Notes: generated by a model from the letters alone, not told the origin. Numbered from the stretch's first letter, positions 36,849 to 48,978 are shown. The stretch is DNA of 64,000 nucleotides from Dioscorea cayenensis subsp. rotundata (GCF_009730915.1 NC_052475.1:1550001-1614000); one strand, 5' to 3'. Numbers and translations: made by a program.

Positions 36849-38440
36849 TGACACCAAAACCTAATTTGAAACCAACCATGTACCTCATTTACAAATGTCA
36901 ATAACAATGGCTCAATAATGCAATTAAATCTGCCACAAAATCACATCAAACATTAAAAAAAGAATTTCTTGACAAAACTTTCAAAGCTATCACTTCCATC
37001 AGATTATCTGTCCACCATATCCATAATATCATCAATGACTTGCTCTCCCTATTTCAAACAATTGCAAATATAAAAATCATCGATCAAAAGAGCTTCACTA
37101 TTGGATAAATGAATATTAGGTTTTACACATTCTGATCACAGTGACTGAAATAAATTCATACATTAAAATCAATAACCATGAGGAAAATTTAATAAATATA
37201 AAATCAGAAAATTGATCTCATGTAAATCAAGCACACGATAACAAATCCTACTTACCATGCAAAAAAACATCATCAAAGAAGATGAAAAAGAAGGAGAATA
37301 AGAAAGATATATTGAAGAAAAGACTGGAACACAAAAAGAACAATTGCTCCGCCGATGAAAGTCACAGCAATTCTTGCAATTGGTCTTGGAACTATGTCCT
37401 GGGGATAAATAATAAGATTATATAGTATGAAACTTAAAGAACTTCTCTACATATGTCATTTCAGAAGGGCACTTACCGGCATTAGATTGGTTCCTGCTTC
37501 AATGCCATCTTTCCTGACCTTCCAGACAGTTTGAATGACTGCATAGGAGATAGTAATTATTTTTGTACATTTTTAAAACTTGCATTTTTATTTGTTCAAA
37601 ACCAATTTGTTTTTCAAACGCTCATTTTTTAAACCTATTCAATTTTTTTTTAAATTTCTTCCCACATATAATCATAATTGAGTTTGTGTAAATCTTAATT
37701 GAGTAAGATTTTTTTCAAATAAAATTTAAACAAATAAAAATATAAATAAGTTTAAAAAAATGCCAGAATGTTTGTGATCCTAATAATAATAATATCTTTA
37801 AAAATAAAAATATAATAAGTTTTTTAAAAAATAAATCATAAAAAACCACAACTTTCATAGAAAATTTATTTATTTATTTTAATTTTTTAGTGTTCAATCA
37901 TTTACCAAATGTTTTCTAATTACGGTAAATATAAATAAAATAAAATCTAAGTTCAAAAACAGCCCATACTTATCTTCTCAGACTTTGCCCGTTGGAAGAT
38001 CAGAACGCTACGTATCCCTTGGCCTTATCTTGATTTATCTGTTCATAATTTGTTTTAAGGTGGAAAATCAACAAAGAAGACAGTATTATTAGCATAAACA
38101 AGAAGCAAGCACAGTGGAGCGAGGGGAGCCAGAAAGCGTGGAGCTTTCGGAGAGAATGGAAGACCGGCGGCTCCAAGATAAGATCTAGGGTTACTGGAGG
38201 AAAAAAATATTTAAACCAATAGTATGCTCACTCGCGGGCAACATCTGGTAACATGTACCAGCATATTTGTCAACAAACCAAAATAACATATTTATGTTAA
38301 TGTGTACCAGCGCGAATAAATATTATACCCATCAATCAAATAAAAAATATTTTTTACTTACCAATAACAACATGCCAAATGTCCACTCAAGGAAAAACTT
38401 GGATGAATAGTGAATTTGGGGGATAGGATTAATATGAAGT
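35815..38440. other. 2.6-kb copy-A insertion carrying a gene fragment
   Basis: Copy B passes directly from the equivalent of 35815 to that of 38440, so copy A gained (or copy B lost) this block. It is AT-rich, with an (AT)n run at about 36804-36845. On its minus strand it carries two exon-like segments (37273-37538) and a possible 5' exon (about 38100-38200). I could not find clear terminal inverted repeats or target duplications. Confidence 0.5.
37273..37538 (-). pseudogene. Fragment of a host gene with one predicted membrane segment
   Basis: Two minus-strand exon-like pieces have proper splice sites. One is 37538-37477 (acceptor TATGCAG, donor GTAAGT) encoding about 20 residues (VWKVRKDGIEAGTNLMP). 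The other is 37398-37273 (acceptor CCCCAG) encoding DIVPRPIARIAVTFIGGAI and a following hydrophobic stretch ending at a stop. The frames join in phase. The second piece looks like a transmembrane helix. A frame at about 38190-38100 (RSYLGAAGLPFSPKAPRF) resembles a plastid transit peptide and could be its first exon (inference). I do not recognise the gene with confidence. It appears incomplete, so I call it a captured or broken copy. Confidence 0.45.
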
Positions 38441-38551
38441 ATATATTATTAGTCCATCTGGTAAATCACTATGGAACCAATGTAAAGCTGAATTCATCCC
38501 CCAACAACTCCTCTTTTAATGTGTCAAGTCTAAATAGTTGTGTTAGTGGAA

Positions 38552-39590
38552 AACACAACTATTGTTTGTCCTGCCCTAGTTTGTGATTTAGAAAACACTT
38601 AAATACTCATAGAAAGCTCACACAAATCAAACAAGGAGAAGACACATAAGATTGGTAATCCAGTTCGGCGTCCACTCGTTTATGTCTGGGTGGCCAAGCC
38701 CGAAGATAAACAATCCACTAAAAAAGGTGAAAATAATAGAGTACAAACACTTTGTCACTCACTCTCACAAATAAAGATCAATACTTTCTCTAAATTGTCT
38801 AGTGCTTGTACACTTTCCTCATCAAGAATCGCATCCAATCTCAGAGCAAGGTAGCTTATATAGACGCCTCAACGTCCCAAATATAGTCTATACCTCTTTT
38901 AGAATCTCTGCGGCTACGAATTTTAAAACATTCCAAAATTAGCTGTTGCAACTCCTGTTGTAACACAACTTGCAACATGCCCCTGACTGCTAACTTGATT
39001 GAGTTCTGGTTATGTTGCGACGACTTCAAGGCCCATCAACCTCCCGGTCATGCTTAGTCCGAGTCAGTGCAGCCCGATCTCCTGATCTCGACTACTAGAA
39101 CTAGCCTACCTCCTTAGTTTCTCACCACGCAGTCCCCTCGCAAGGGGTGCACGTCCTTTATCCGTCTTCATGAAACTTACCAAACTTGATTTTGATTACA
39201 TAATTGACTTATACTCAGAAGATTTTCCTTCAGTCCCTTTACATGCAGAATGTTTTTCAGTCTTGGATACTCAGGAACTATCAATGTTCCTTTTCCAACT
39301 ACTTAACCTTTCTGACCATCACCAAAAGTCACATACCTAATTGGACATTCTTTGTAATTCATCAAAAAGCCTTTGTCACCTGTTATAAATCTTGAACAAC
39401 CACTGTCAAAATAGCAGTTGTCTTTTGAGGATTTTTTCATTGAAGAGTATCCCACTAAGTTTTCTTTTCTGACCTATATGTTCTTGATTTATTTCTTCTT
39501 TTCTCTAGTATATGGTGCCTGCCTCATATTTTTGATTTCTTTTATGTCTTTCTTAATCTTCCAACATCTTGGATGAATGCGCCTTTTGAC
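38552..39590 (-). mobile_element. Decayed Ty1/copia fragment (LTR-like part plus protease region)
   Basis: On the minus strand, 39450-39200 encodes a broken FDSGCSRFITGDKGFLMNYK... FGDGQKG, stop, VVGKGTL ... LLSISQLCNQNQ. This is the copia protease active-site (DSG) and gag-pre-integrase start. The plus-strand stretch 38620-38720 (GGAGAAGACACATAAGATTGG, CCAGTTCGGCG) resembles a copia LTR on the minus strand. Stops and missing domains show it is a fragment. It is distinct from the larger copia element at 39772. Confidence 0.6.
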
Positions 39591-39597
39591 ACCAAAC

Positions 39598-39664
39598 ATG
39601 GGTTTGAATGGGTGGGGATAATGAAGCCCATACCTAGGGCTTCATTACCCCATTTAAACAGGCC
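39598..39664. repeat. Short hairpin (MITE-like)
   Basis: An imperfect inverted repeat of about 28-30 bp per arm: GGGGATAATGAAGCCC on the left and GGGCTTCATTACCCC on the right around ATACCTA. It could be a very small MITE or the end of a larger decayed element. Confidence 0.5.
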
Positions 39665-39681
39665 GTTAATCTCAATAATCT

Positions 39682-39766
39682 CACTGTTTTGTAATTTGTC
39701 AGAGATTTTTCACTTTTAGTTTTTGTATTGGTTAATTCATTTATGTAATCAAATGTAGGCAAGAGA
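39682..39766. repeat. Remnant of the PLP copy 1 3' flank at the start of duplication copy B
   Basis: Matches 23684-23766, just after the stop codon of the plus-strand PLP gene (TGTTTTGTAATTTGTCAGAG...AATGTAGGCA) with few differences. It continues, across the inserted copia element, at 49162. It marks the left edge of copy B. Confidence 0.9.
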
Positions 39767-39771
39767 CATAC

Positions 39772-40126
39772 GTCAAGGTATACACAGGATAAACAGTAAA
39801 GGATTTACTCTAGTATATTTAGTAGAAGATATAACATGAAACTTAACAACTTGACTTAACTTCAAATGCAAACAGAGGTTACAATATATAGAGTAGAAAA
39901 GCAAACAAAGTTGACTAACAACGCTCACAAACATTGAATAAAAAGCAAAAGTAAAAATAAGCTTTAAAAGCAACAAGAGAATAGTAAACATCCAATCTCA
40001 ACCGAACACATTTTCGTTCCATCCTATCAGACAACATCATTCCGATGCAATATACACAGCGCCATTCTGTCCCATTCAGTCAACGTCTTCTAGGAACATA
40101 GAGGATCAGAATAGTAACCTTCATCA
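39772..40126 (-). repeat. Copia 3' LTR
   Basis: 355 bp. It begins CGTCAAGG (expected TGTCAAGG) and ends CCTTCATCA. It matches the split LTR at 46686-46842 plus 48979-49161 with many substitutions, indicating an old insertion. Confidence 0.9.
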
Positions 40127-43005
40127 CACTCCCTTTACTCTGAACCTCTCACACCCAGCTCTTTTCTTAACCATTCAAACTTGTAGTTTAGTAGGCCTTT
40201 TGTGAAAATGCCTGCTTTCTGATCATGAGTGCTGTAGTGGGAGATGCAAATGGTATCATCTTTAATTAGGTCGCGAATGAAGTGGTACATGATGTCTATG
40301 TGCTTTGTGTGGCTATGAAGGATAAGGTTCCGAGCTATGGAAATTGCGGATCTATTGTCACACCAGATGACAGTGGATCCATCTTGCTTGTTCATGTCAC
40401 CCAGAAGTCGACGCAGCCACACATGTAGCTTCACAAGCAGCCGCAGTAACAAAGATGTATTCAGCCTCAATGCTTGATAAGGAGGTCACTGGTTGCTTCT
40501 TCAAACACCAAGCAATAGCGACGGAGCCAAGGAAGAAGACCCAGCCAATAGTGCTTCATTGGTTATCCGGGGATCCTCCCCAATCACTGTCGGAGTATCC
40601 AAAAAGATAGAATTCTTCGTTCTTTGCATAATGGATCCCATGATCGACGATGTCGCTCACATAACAAAGTATCCTTTTAACCGCTCCATAATGATGCTTT
40701 GTTGGAGATTGCATGAAACGAGATACCACCGAGACAACTTGGATAATATCCGGATGAGTGTGTGTAAGATACAGAAGACTTCTAACAACTAGTCTGTATT
40801 TATGGCAATCAACCCTACTGGAGCTGTCTTCTGCATGTAATTTTTCATTTAAATTTACTGGACTTGCAATAGGGTTGCAATGTAGCATTCCAGTTTTGAT
40901 CAATATGTCTTCAGTGTATTTTCGTTGTGAAACAAACAGTGAGTCATTCTGTTGAATTACTTCTAAGCCAAGAAAGTATCTTAACTTGCCCAAGTCCGAC
41001 ATTTCAAACTCTTTCATCATTTTTTCCTTAAATTGTAGCAGCATCTCAATGGAGCTTCCCATGTAGATAATATCATCTACATATAAGCACAATAGCAAGA
41101 TGTCTGAATTGTGGCATTTTCTGTAGATTGTTGGCTCATTGGCCTCCTTGTAAAGCCTAGTGGTTGAAAGTGAGCATCAATCCTACTGTACTAGGCTCAG
41201 GGGCCTGCCGGATACCGTAGAGCGCCTTATGAAGTTTGTAGACTTGTTCTTCTTTCCCCTTGATACCGACTCCCTTTGGCTACTTCACATAGACCTCTTC
41301 ATTTAGTACCCCGTTTAGGAACGTCGTCCTGACTATTTCCATTCGAGCAACAGGTGAGAATGCTTCCTTAAAATCGATCCCTTCTATCTGACAATAGCCT
41401 TTCACAACAACCCTAGCTTTCTTTCTGAGCAGAGTATTATCAAGGTTATACTTCGACTTATATAACCATTTAAGACCGATGACCTTCTTCCCTTCCTGCA
41501 GGTCAGTTAGATTCTAGGTATTATTCTTGTAGATTGACTACATCTCCTCTTGCATGGCAGCAAGCCAGTCTTCATCTTTGATAGCTTCTTCATAGGATGT
41601 TGGGTCTGCAGCAGTTAGGGCAAATGAGCAAGCATTGTAAATTGCAGATAGGTTTTCATACCTTGCCGGGTGCCATCGTCTTCGACTGAGTTCTAGGTAT
41701 TGGAAGCCAATGAGATATTCTACTGTGTGTTTTGATCCTGAGGTAACTCTTGCCATTCATTTAGCTGATCGTGTGGTGGAGAGAACTCAGTTTCATCAGA
41801 CGAATCTACTTCATCCTCATCATCAATTTGAACACAATTTTCTGCAGATGAGTCAACATTCTTTGACCAATTCCATTTTTTTTCTCAAAGAATTTCATGT
41901 CCCTGCTAACATGGACTCGCCTCGTAGACGGATCGAAGATCTTATATGCTTTCACATACCACAATAGCCAATAAAAACTCCCGGTGCTGACTTAGGGTCG
42001 AGCTTGCGTCTTTGCTGCGAGTCAACCGACGAATGAGTCAAACATCCAAATACCTTGAAGTAATCCACCTTTGCTTTTGACCCCGTCAACGCCTCGAATG
42101 GAGTTTGATCTTCAATTGCTGTCGTCGGAGAGCGATTGAGGATATGAACTGTAGTTGTAATGGCCTCTGCCCAGAACTCCATCGGCATCACCATCTCTTT
42201 CAACATAGTTCGTGCCATTTCAGTAATGGTCCGGTTCTTCCTCTCCGCCACCCCGTTTTGCTGAGGATTGCGAGGCGCTGTCAGCTGATGCTGAATTCCA
42301 GAGAGCTCGCAAATGGATTGGAATTATTTGGACATGAACTCGCCGCCACGGTCTGTGCGAAGCTTCTTCACAGGCCTGGCGAATTGTTTCTCCACGAGAA
42401 GCTTAAAAAGCTTAAATTTTTCAAGGGTGTCTGATTTCCTTTGGAGAAAATAAACCCAGCTTTGTCTTGAATAGTCATCTGTAAGCAGGAAGAAGTAGAG
42501 ATTTCCTCCGAGGGATGGGGTATGTATTGGTCCCACCAAGTCGCCTTGAATAAGATCTAGTAGGGCAGTAGCTCTCTGTGCTTAACCGATGGGAAATGAC
42601 AGACGCGCTTGTTTTCCAAGAGAGCAAGTTTCACATGGCTCTATCTTGCTGACTGTTGGCAGTCCAACAACCATTTATTTAAATGCCCGTATCTCTTGTG
42701 CCAAAAATCAGATTGTTCTCCATCTTCTTGCCCAATGTAAGTCGAATGTACATCATCTGCTTCAAGAGGTAAAAGTTTGTGAGAGGTCATGCATACTTGA
42801 GCAACTATGGCCTTAATTTGAATTAGAATCTCGGATGATATATTCTCCTCTTGAGAATTTTACTTTATATCCGGAGTTCATTAGTTGCCCCACACTCAAC
42901 AGGTTGTGTGCAAGGTGAGTAACAAACTGAACGTTGGTTAGTGTGGTCATCTTCCCGTAGCTAGGATGCAGGACAATATAGCCAACTCGACAGACATTCA
43001 AGGTT

Positions 43006-45652
43006 CACTACAACAAAATAGGATTTTTGTGACGTTTGACATATGTTGTTAAATAGCAAAAAATCATCGGAATAACTTTATACCGACTTTTGTAACAAAT
43101 GTAGATTATATGTCATAATTGCCACAGTCGGTATACTTTGTTGTGACATTTCCAAGAAATTTCGGTACCTATATATTCCAACATTTATTGTGATATTTTT
43201 TCGAACATTTGTAAATAGTCACAATATGGATTTTATTCCAACATTTGTATATGTTTTAAGCAACACTTTTTTTTTAATTTTTTATAATATTTGTAGATGT
43301 CGCCAAAAGTTTTTATCACATTAATTTTGAAATATTGCAATATTTATTATAGAGGTTATATAATAACATTTGTTAAAGGTCTCTTAAATTACTTAAATCG
43401 ACTTTTTATAAACATTGGTTTAATAAAATAGCAATTATATATGAATACCAATTTAAGGCGATACTTGTAAATGTTAGTAAAAGTTATTCATCTTATCTAA
43501 TTTTAAAATTAAATGTGATTTATAAATGTTGGCATAAGAATATTGTCTAATTTTTCACAATATTAATTTTAAAAAAATTTATATATGATTTAATTAAATA
43601 AAATATGAGATATAATTTAAATTCTATAAAATTAATTTGCATAATTTAACAAAATATTAATAAAAATTATTCATCAAAAATTTAAAAATCCAACATAGCA
43701 CTAAAATACTAATTAAAATAATGTCAACATTATCTACAAATATTTTAAAAATAACTTTCAAGCATTATAATAAAGCTAAGGCTTCAATCCGTATAATTAT
43801 CTTTAAATTTGTCATGATGATCTCTTATCTGCAAAATAAAATATACAAATACATTAGTGTCTATCTAAATCAATTAATAAAGAAAAATAGATAAATAAAT
43901 AATTTAATTTATAATTTTAAAATTTTAAAATAATTTAAACAATGTCAAAATGATCTACAAATCTTTAAAAAATAACTATCAAATATTATAATAAAGCTAA
44001 GGTTTCAATCCGTAGAATTGGTTTTGAATTTATCATAGTGATCTCTTATCTACAAAATAAAATAGACAAATACGTCAGTGTCTATCTAAATCAATTAATA
44101 AAAAAAAAGAGATAAATAAATAATACAATTTATAATTTTAATAATTTTAAAATATAATAAGATGATATTATAAAAATTGTACCAGATCATTATCGCTAAA
44201 ATGAAATTGAGTGGGTAATTGAGAATGAGGACTACTCGTAGCATTTCCCGCCTACAATTTTTACATTTAATAAAATAATGGTAATATAACAATAAAAGTT
44301 AAATTAAATGTAAACATATATGATATATTAGAATCAATAATACAAATTTGAAATACAAATAAAAAATGAAAAATAAAAAATAAAACCATGTGGAGCATAT
44401 ATAATTTGCATAAAAAAATTACAAATAAGCTATTTTTATATTGAAGGAGAATATTAAATTTGTCTCAATTTATGTATGTGTGTGTCATAACCATAATAAG
44501 AACCTTTAAATAATTTAACTTGGAATAAAAGGATGAAATATAAAACTTCAACAAAGCTATGTGTGAGCCATAATTGTAACAAGAACACTATAAGAACTAA
44601 AAATTATATAAGGGGTAAATTGTAAAACTTAAGCAAAACTATATGTGTGTCCCCTTAAGTATAGTAAGAACCCTATAAAAAAAAATAAAAAAAGAGGGGA
44701 CAAATTGTAAAACTTCAACAAAACTAAGATTAAATAAAAAAAAAAACTTAATTAAATGACAATTTCAAGGATTGAAGAGTTGCATCCATGTCATGACCAC
44801 CCCATCATCATTGTCGGCAAGGAGAAAAAGAAAAACATATTTTAATTTTCAACAAAAAGGGATGTTTTGGAGATCTCATCCAAATAAAATTCAATCTTCT
44901 TCTTTTTTTTTTCTTTTAAAAAATATTCTCAAACCCTAGAATTAGATTAATTAAATTCTCATACTTGTTTTCATAACAAAAACTAATTAAAAAATTAATC
45001 AACTATCAATCATTTACCAAAATGAATAACAAGTTAAATATTTTAATAATATTGCAAAAAAAAATAATGCTAAAAAATATTATGAAATAAAGAAAAATCG
45101 AGATACTTACTTTATCTCCTGACAAGAACTTTATTTTTGGCATTTTGTACTATTAGGGGGTTTTTCTTGTCTTATATATAGATCATGAATCTATAAGCCG
45201 CGTAAATTTTTGGCACTCTCGAAAATTAAAATATTGATGCTTTTATTTTCCCTTAAATACCACTTTTTTCAATTTTAAATTATCGTTCATATTTTTTAAA
45301 TATAGATATATACATATCCTAACTTAAAATGGTGTTTTCAAATATATCATAATAAATTGATGCAATTAAAGTTATATTGGATTATGACATTTATTACATA
45401 GGTCATAACAAGCGTCTTAACAAATAATATTGTACTGACATTTCTTTCAATGTCGCTAAAATCTTAAAAAATATCACAAAATAAAAACCTTTTATTACTA
45501 TAAGTAGAAATGTCATTATAAATGTATGAAAAAATAAAAGCATACCAACATGTATTACAATTATCGCTTGAAAGTTATTTTAATGGTTTGCAGTGACATT
45601 TGCCAAAAATGTTACTTTAAAAATGTCACAATAAGTGTTTTTTGTTGTAGTG
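43006..45652. mobile_element. Non-autonomous CACTA (En/Spm) transposon
   Basis: Ends in the perfect 13-bp inverted repeat CACTACAACAAAA and is flanked by the 3-bp target duplication GTT (43003-43005 and 45653-45655), the CACTA superfamily signature. Subterminal regions hold many short copies of a TGTGACATTT / AACATTTGT motif in both orientations, as expected for transposase-binding sites. The 2647-bp body has no transposase-like frame. It interrupts the copia gag/protease region. Confidence 0.93.
43736..44157. repeat. Direct duplication of about 230-bp period inside the CACTA element
   Basis: 43736-43921 and 43968-44157 share ATTATAATAAAGCTAAGG, TTCAATCCGTA, GTGATCTCTTATCT-like and GTGTCTATCTAAATCAATTA blocks in the same order, with moderate divergence. 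Confidence 0.75.
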
Positions 45653-46842
45653 GTTTTTCCATCTCCTAATCGAATTATCTGGTTTGATACTTCCTTCAAG
45701 TCTTAAAAGAGCATCTTGTTCATTGTCAATTAACCACATTCCACCCCCTTCATTATTCTCTTCATGTGAAGCCATGAACAACAATCCTACATCAACCACG
45801 TACCTTGACATCTTCAGTAAGGTTAACTTCTTTGTTCTTATATCGCCAGTTTGATTTTATGTGCTCGAACTTCTTACAGGCATAGCACTGAACGCCCTTG
45901 TGAGGTTTATTAAGTTCAGTGGTGTGAGCTTGATCAACATTCCATCCTCGACCACGTCAATTGCCCTCTGTAGTACTCTCGACCAAGTCCTCTATCACCG
46001 CGGCCTCCTCGCTCACCAAATGGAGCACCTTTGATATGTAGAGCCTTCTTCTCCTCTTGCTCACCTGCAAGATTTATTAAAGACTCATGGCTTTCTAATG
46101 AGTTACTGAGCTCATCCCCCGTAAGGGTGCTGAGGTTCTTGGCCTCCACAATCGAGTGAACGACATGCATGAATCTCGGTGTAAGGCTCCAGAAAACCTT
46201 AGATACCACGATCTTCACAGGGACCTTCTCCTTTAGCATTCGGACTTGGTAGACAATGTCCAAAACCCTGGTCATGTAGTCTTGGACACTCTCTCCTAAC
46301 TTCATCTTCGCGATATCTAACTCGCGGTGAAGTGAGTGCAGCTTTACTGTGATCGTGTTCTCGTTCCCTTGAAACTATATTCTGAGAATGTCCCATGCCT
46401 CCTTTGCTACCTTAGCCTCTGAGATTCTTACGAGGGACCTTAGATCATGTGCTTGCTATATGAGAAATTATGCCTTGGCATCTTTATTTATATTGTCTTG
46501 AAACCGATTGCCATCACCTTCTTCACTAAATCCCTTCTCCACGATGTTCCATAGATGTTTCGATCTAAACATCATCTTCATCATCATGCACTAGCTAGAG
46601 ATTGTAGTTCTCTCCGGTGAACAAAGGAACTCCCTTCTTTTGAAGATGAACTGCTTCCTGACATGGAGAATGTCTCTGATACTACTGTCAAGGTTTACAA
46701 GGGATAAACAGTGAAGGATTTACTCTAGTATATTTAGTAGAAGATCTAAGCTAAAACTAACAACTTGACTTAACTTCAAATGTAAACAGAGGTTACAATC
46801 TATAGAGTAGAAAAGCAAACTAAATTGACTGACAACGCACAT

Positions 46843-47408
46843 TGAAGAGGGGCGTATTGAGGAGCAAGCCTGTGTCTTTCTGGATAAAAGGGATATGGCC
46901 TAATAAGGGTATTCTGGTAATTTTTCAAGCGGTGGAGTTTTGGTTTTTAAGGGTCTCACTTGAAGGAAAACGGGTCAACGAACACAAATCACTAGCTTTG
47001 CTTGTGCGTCATATCAAAATTTGGCCAAATTCCATCGTTTAGGCCTCAAAAACTCTAATTTTGCCGTTTTTAGTAATAATTGATTTCGTTATATCTTAGG
47101 ATAGAAATCTTTGATTAGTGAGCCATTTGTGGCAATAGTCTTTATTTTGATAGATCTTTTATTTCTTGCTGATATTTGAGAATTTACTATTTTTGGTAAA
47201 TTTTCGAATTCTCTCATTTCTTAGTGCTATTTTCGCCTATGTAATGTAAGCCTATAGGTAAGAGGAAATTAGTTCGGTGATAATCATTTTTCTTGAGTAA
47301 TAAGATTTTACTCTTCCCAATTCCTGGATATCTTTGATCAACAGGTTTGGAAACTTGTTACCGGGCATTCGAAGCGAATCAAAGGGTTTCAAGTATACAA
47401 CTGCATCA
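46843..47408 (+). repeat. Gypsy-like 5' LTR
   Basis: 566 bp, differing from the 3' LTR by scattered substitutions of a few per cent by eye. It is followed after three bases by the primer-binding site. Confidence 0.9.
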
Positions 47409-47411
47409 GTT

Positions 47412-47423
47412 TGGTACCAGAGC
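47412..47423 (+). other. Primer-binding site (initiator tRNA-Met type)
   Basis: TGGTACCAGAGC, one base from the common plant TGGTATCAGAGC site, three bases after the LTR end. Confidence 0.85.
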
Positions 47424-47475
47424 CGAATCGATCATGCCACCACAAGGATGAGGTGCGGGTCGCCCTACGCAAAGG

Positions 47476-48410
47476 ATGGAGGAGATCTACGATCATGAGG
47501 ACGATGCTAGATTTGAGCAGCGAGTTGGCCGCCTCTTAGACCGTCAGATGGAGCGGATGATGGAGAAGCTGACTGAACGAATTACCCAAATGATGGGTAA
47601 CATCAATCAAGGGCGTATCTCCAAAAGTAGAAGCGAATGCACCATTGAGGAAGACAATGGCTACTTTGCTGGCATTGCCCTGGCAGGACGTCAAGGAGGG
47701 CAAGATCGTGGGGTGACAATCGACACTATCGCGATGAAGATAGGCGTTAGGAACCTGGTATACGGGTCGATATTCCAGAATTCCATGGGAGACTACAAGC
47801 AGAAGATTTCCGAGGAGGAGTTACCGTTGATCGTTCCACGGGAACTAGCATGAACAGGGGAAACAATAGCACCATTCAATGTTTCAGTTGTGGAGAAAAT
47901 GGGCATTGCCAAGCAGATTGCAGGAAGGAAGGCAAGAGAGTTATGCTTGCCGAGGAAAAAGAGGATACGGGAGACATTATTCTGTCTGTATTTGACAAAG
48001 ATGACCTTGATGAGGAGGAAGAAGACACGATCGATGTAAGCCGCCGATGTTTGACGAAGGTGACCTTGATGAGGAGGTCGTCGAGGGTGGCGTTGGTGCG
48101 GCCTGGGCAATACGAAGATCCTGCTTGACACCCAAGGCTACTGAAGACGATTGGCGGCGATTTAACATCTTACAGTCCACCTATACTATACTTGGGAAAG
48201 TATGCAAGTTTGTGATTGATGCAGGTAGTTGTGCAACTGAAGAGACAATCCCAAAGATTGTGAAGCCAATTGTAGTTGAATTCAAAGACGTATGTCCTGA
48301 AGAACTACTTGATAAGCTACCACCATTAAGTGATGTTCAACATCAGATTGGTGTGGGCCTTCCAAATCAAGGGCGAATTCGAGGACGAATTCTATTCAAC
48401 CTGGGGAGAA
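47476..48410 (+). pseudogene. Gag and truncated pol remnant of the gypsy-like element
   Basis: A gag start region (from 47476, MEEIYDHEDDARFEQRVGRLL) is acidic and helical. After a frame break comes a CCHC zinc knuckle at 47877-47918 (CFSCGENGHCQADC), then an acidic linker. A short protease-like piece (KFVIDAGSCATEE, about 48208-48246) runs straight into the pre-reverse-transcriptase linker (FKDVCPEELLDKLPPLSDVQHQI, about 48282-48350), then LTR-proximal sequence. The reverse transcriptase, RNase H and integrase domains are absent. The joins look like internal deletions. A CTGGGGAGAA purine tract precedes the 3' LTR. Confidence 0.8.
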
Positions 48411-48978
48411 TGATAAGGGGCGTATTGAGGAGCAAGCCTGTGTCTTTCTGGATAAAAGGGATGTGGCATAATAAGGGTATTCTTGTAATTTTTCAAGCGG
48501 TGGAGTTTTGGTTTTTAAGGGTCTCACTTGAAGAAAAACGGGTCAACGAACACAAGTCACTAGCTTTGCTTGGGAGTCATATCAAAATTTGGCCAAATTC
48601 CATCGTTTAGGCCTCAAAAACTCTAATTTTGCCGTTTTTAGTAATAATTGATTTCGTTATATCTTATGATAGAAATCTCTTATTAGTGAGCCGTTTGTGT
48701 CAATAGTCTTTATTTTGATAGATCTTTTATTTTTTGCTGATATTTGATAATTTATTATTTTTGGTAAATTTTCGAATTATCTCATTTTTTAATGCTATTT
48801 TCGCCTATTTAATGTAAGCCTATGGGTAAGAGGAAATTAGTTTGGTGATAATCATTTTTCTTGAGTAATAAGATTTTACTCTTCCCAATTCCTGAATATC
48901 TTTGATTAACAAAGTTTGAAAACTTGTTACCAGACATTCGAAGGCGAATCAAAGAGTTTCAAATATACCGTTGCATCA
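48411..48978 (+). repeat. Gypsy-like 3' LTR
   Basis: 568 bp beginning TGATAAGGGGCG and ending TTGCATCA. It matches the 5' LTR at 46843-47408. Confidence 0.9.

Larger units (their letters stand above)
23720..38551. repeat. Segmental duplication, copy A
   Basis: Homologous, in the same order, to copy B at about 39682-59757. Matching blocks: PLP gene (23972-26400 with 49375-51830), 26540-26790 with 53450-53590, 27750-28195 with 54880-55322, 28830-30260 with 55645-58385, 35174-35815 with 58972-59660, and 38440-38551 with 59665-59757. The PLP gene block is nearly identical while the other blocks are visibly more diverged. Copy-specific transposon insertions separate the blocks. Confidence 0.85.
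40135..46650 (-). pseudogene. Copia gag-pol polyprotein remnant
   Basis: Minus-strand order: gag with a UBN2-type domain (46650-45934, for example KLGESVQDYMTRV and SLTPRF), a damaged CCHC knuckle (CYACKKFEHIKSNW near 45860), then the CACTA insertion, gag-pre-integrase (NVQFVTHLAHNLLSVGQL at about 42950), integrase (LTDDYSRQSWVYFLQ and KKLRTDRGGEF at 42480-42330, AERKNRTITEMARTML at 42250), reverse transcriptase (EEAIKDEDWLAAM at 41580, CLYVDDIIYMGS at 41090) and RNase H (WCDNRSAISIARN at 40360, HSHTKHIDI). Several stops and frameshifts lie between the pieces. It cannot make a complete polyprotein. Confidence 0.9.
46843..48978 (+). mobile_element. Deleted Ty3/gypsy-like LTR retrotransposon
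   Basis: 2136 bp with two similar LTRs: 46843-47408 and 48411-48978 (TGATAAGGGGCG start in the better copy, TTGCATCA or CTGCATCA end). The primer site TGGTACCAGAGC (47412-47423) fits initiator tRNA-Met. Target duplication is CACAT/CACAC at 46838-46842 and 48979-48983. Only about 1 kb lies inside, against the several kb of a full gypsy element, so most of pol is missing. Nested in the 5' LTR of the copia element. Confidence 0.9.
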
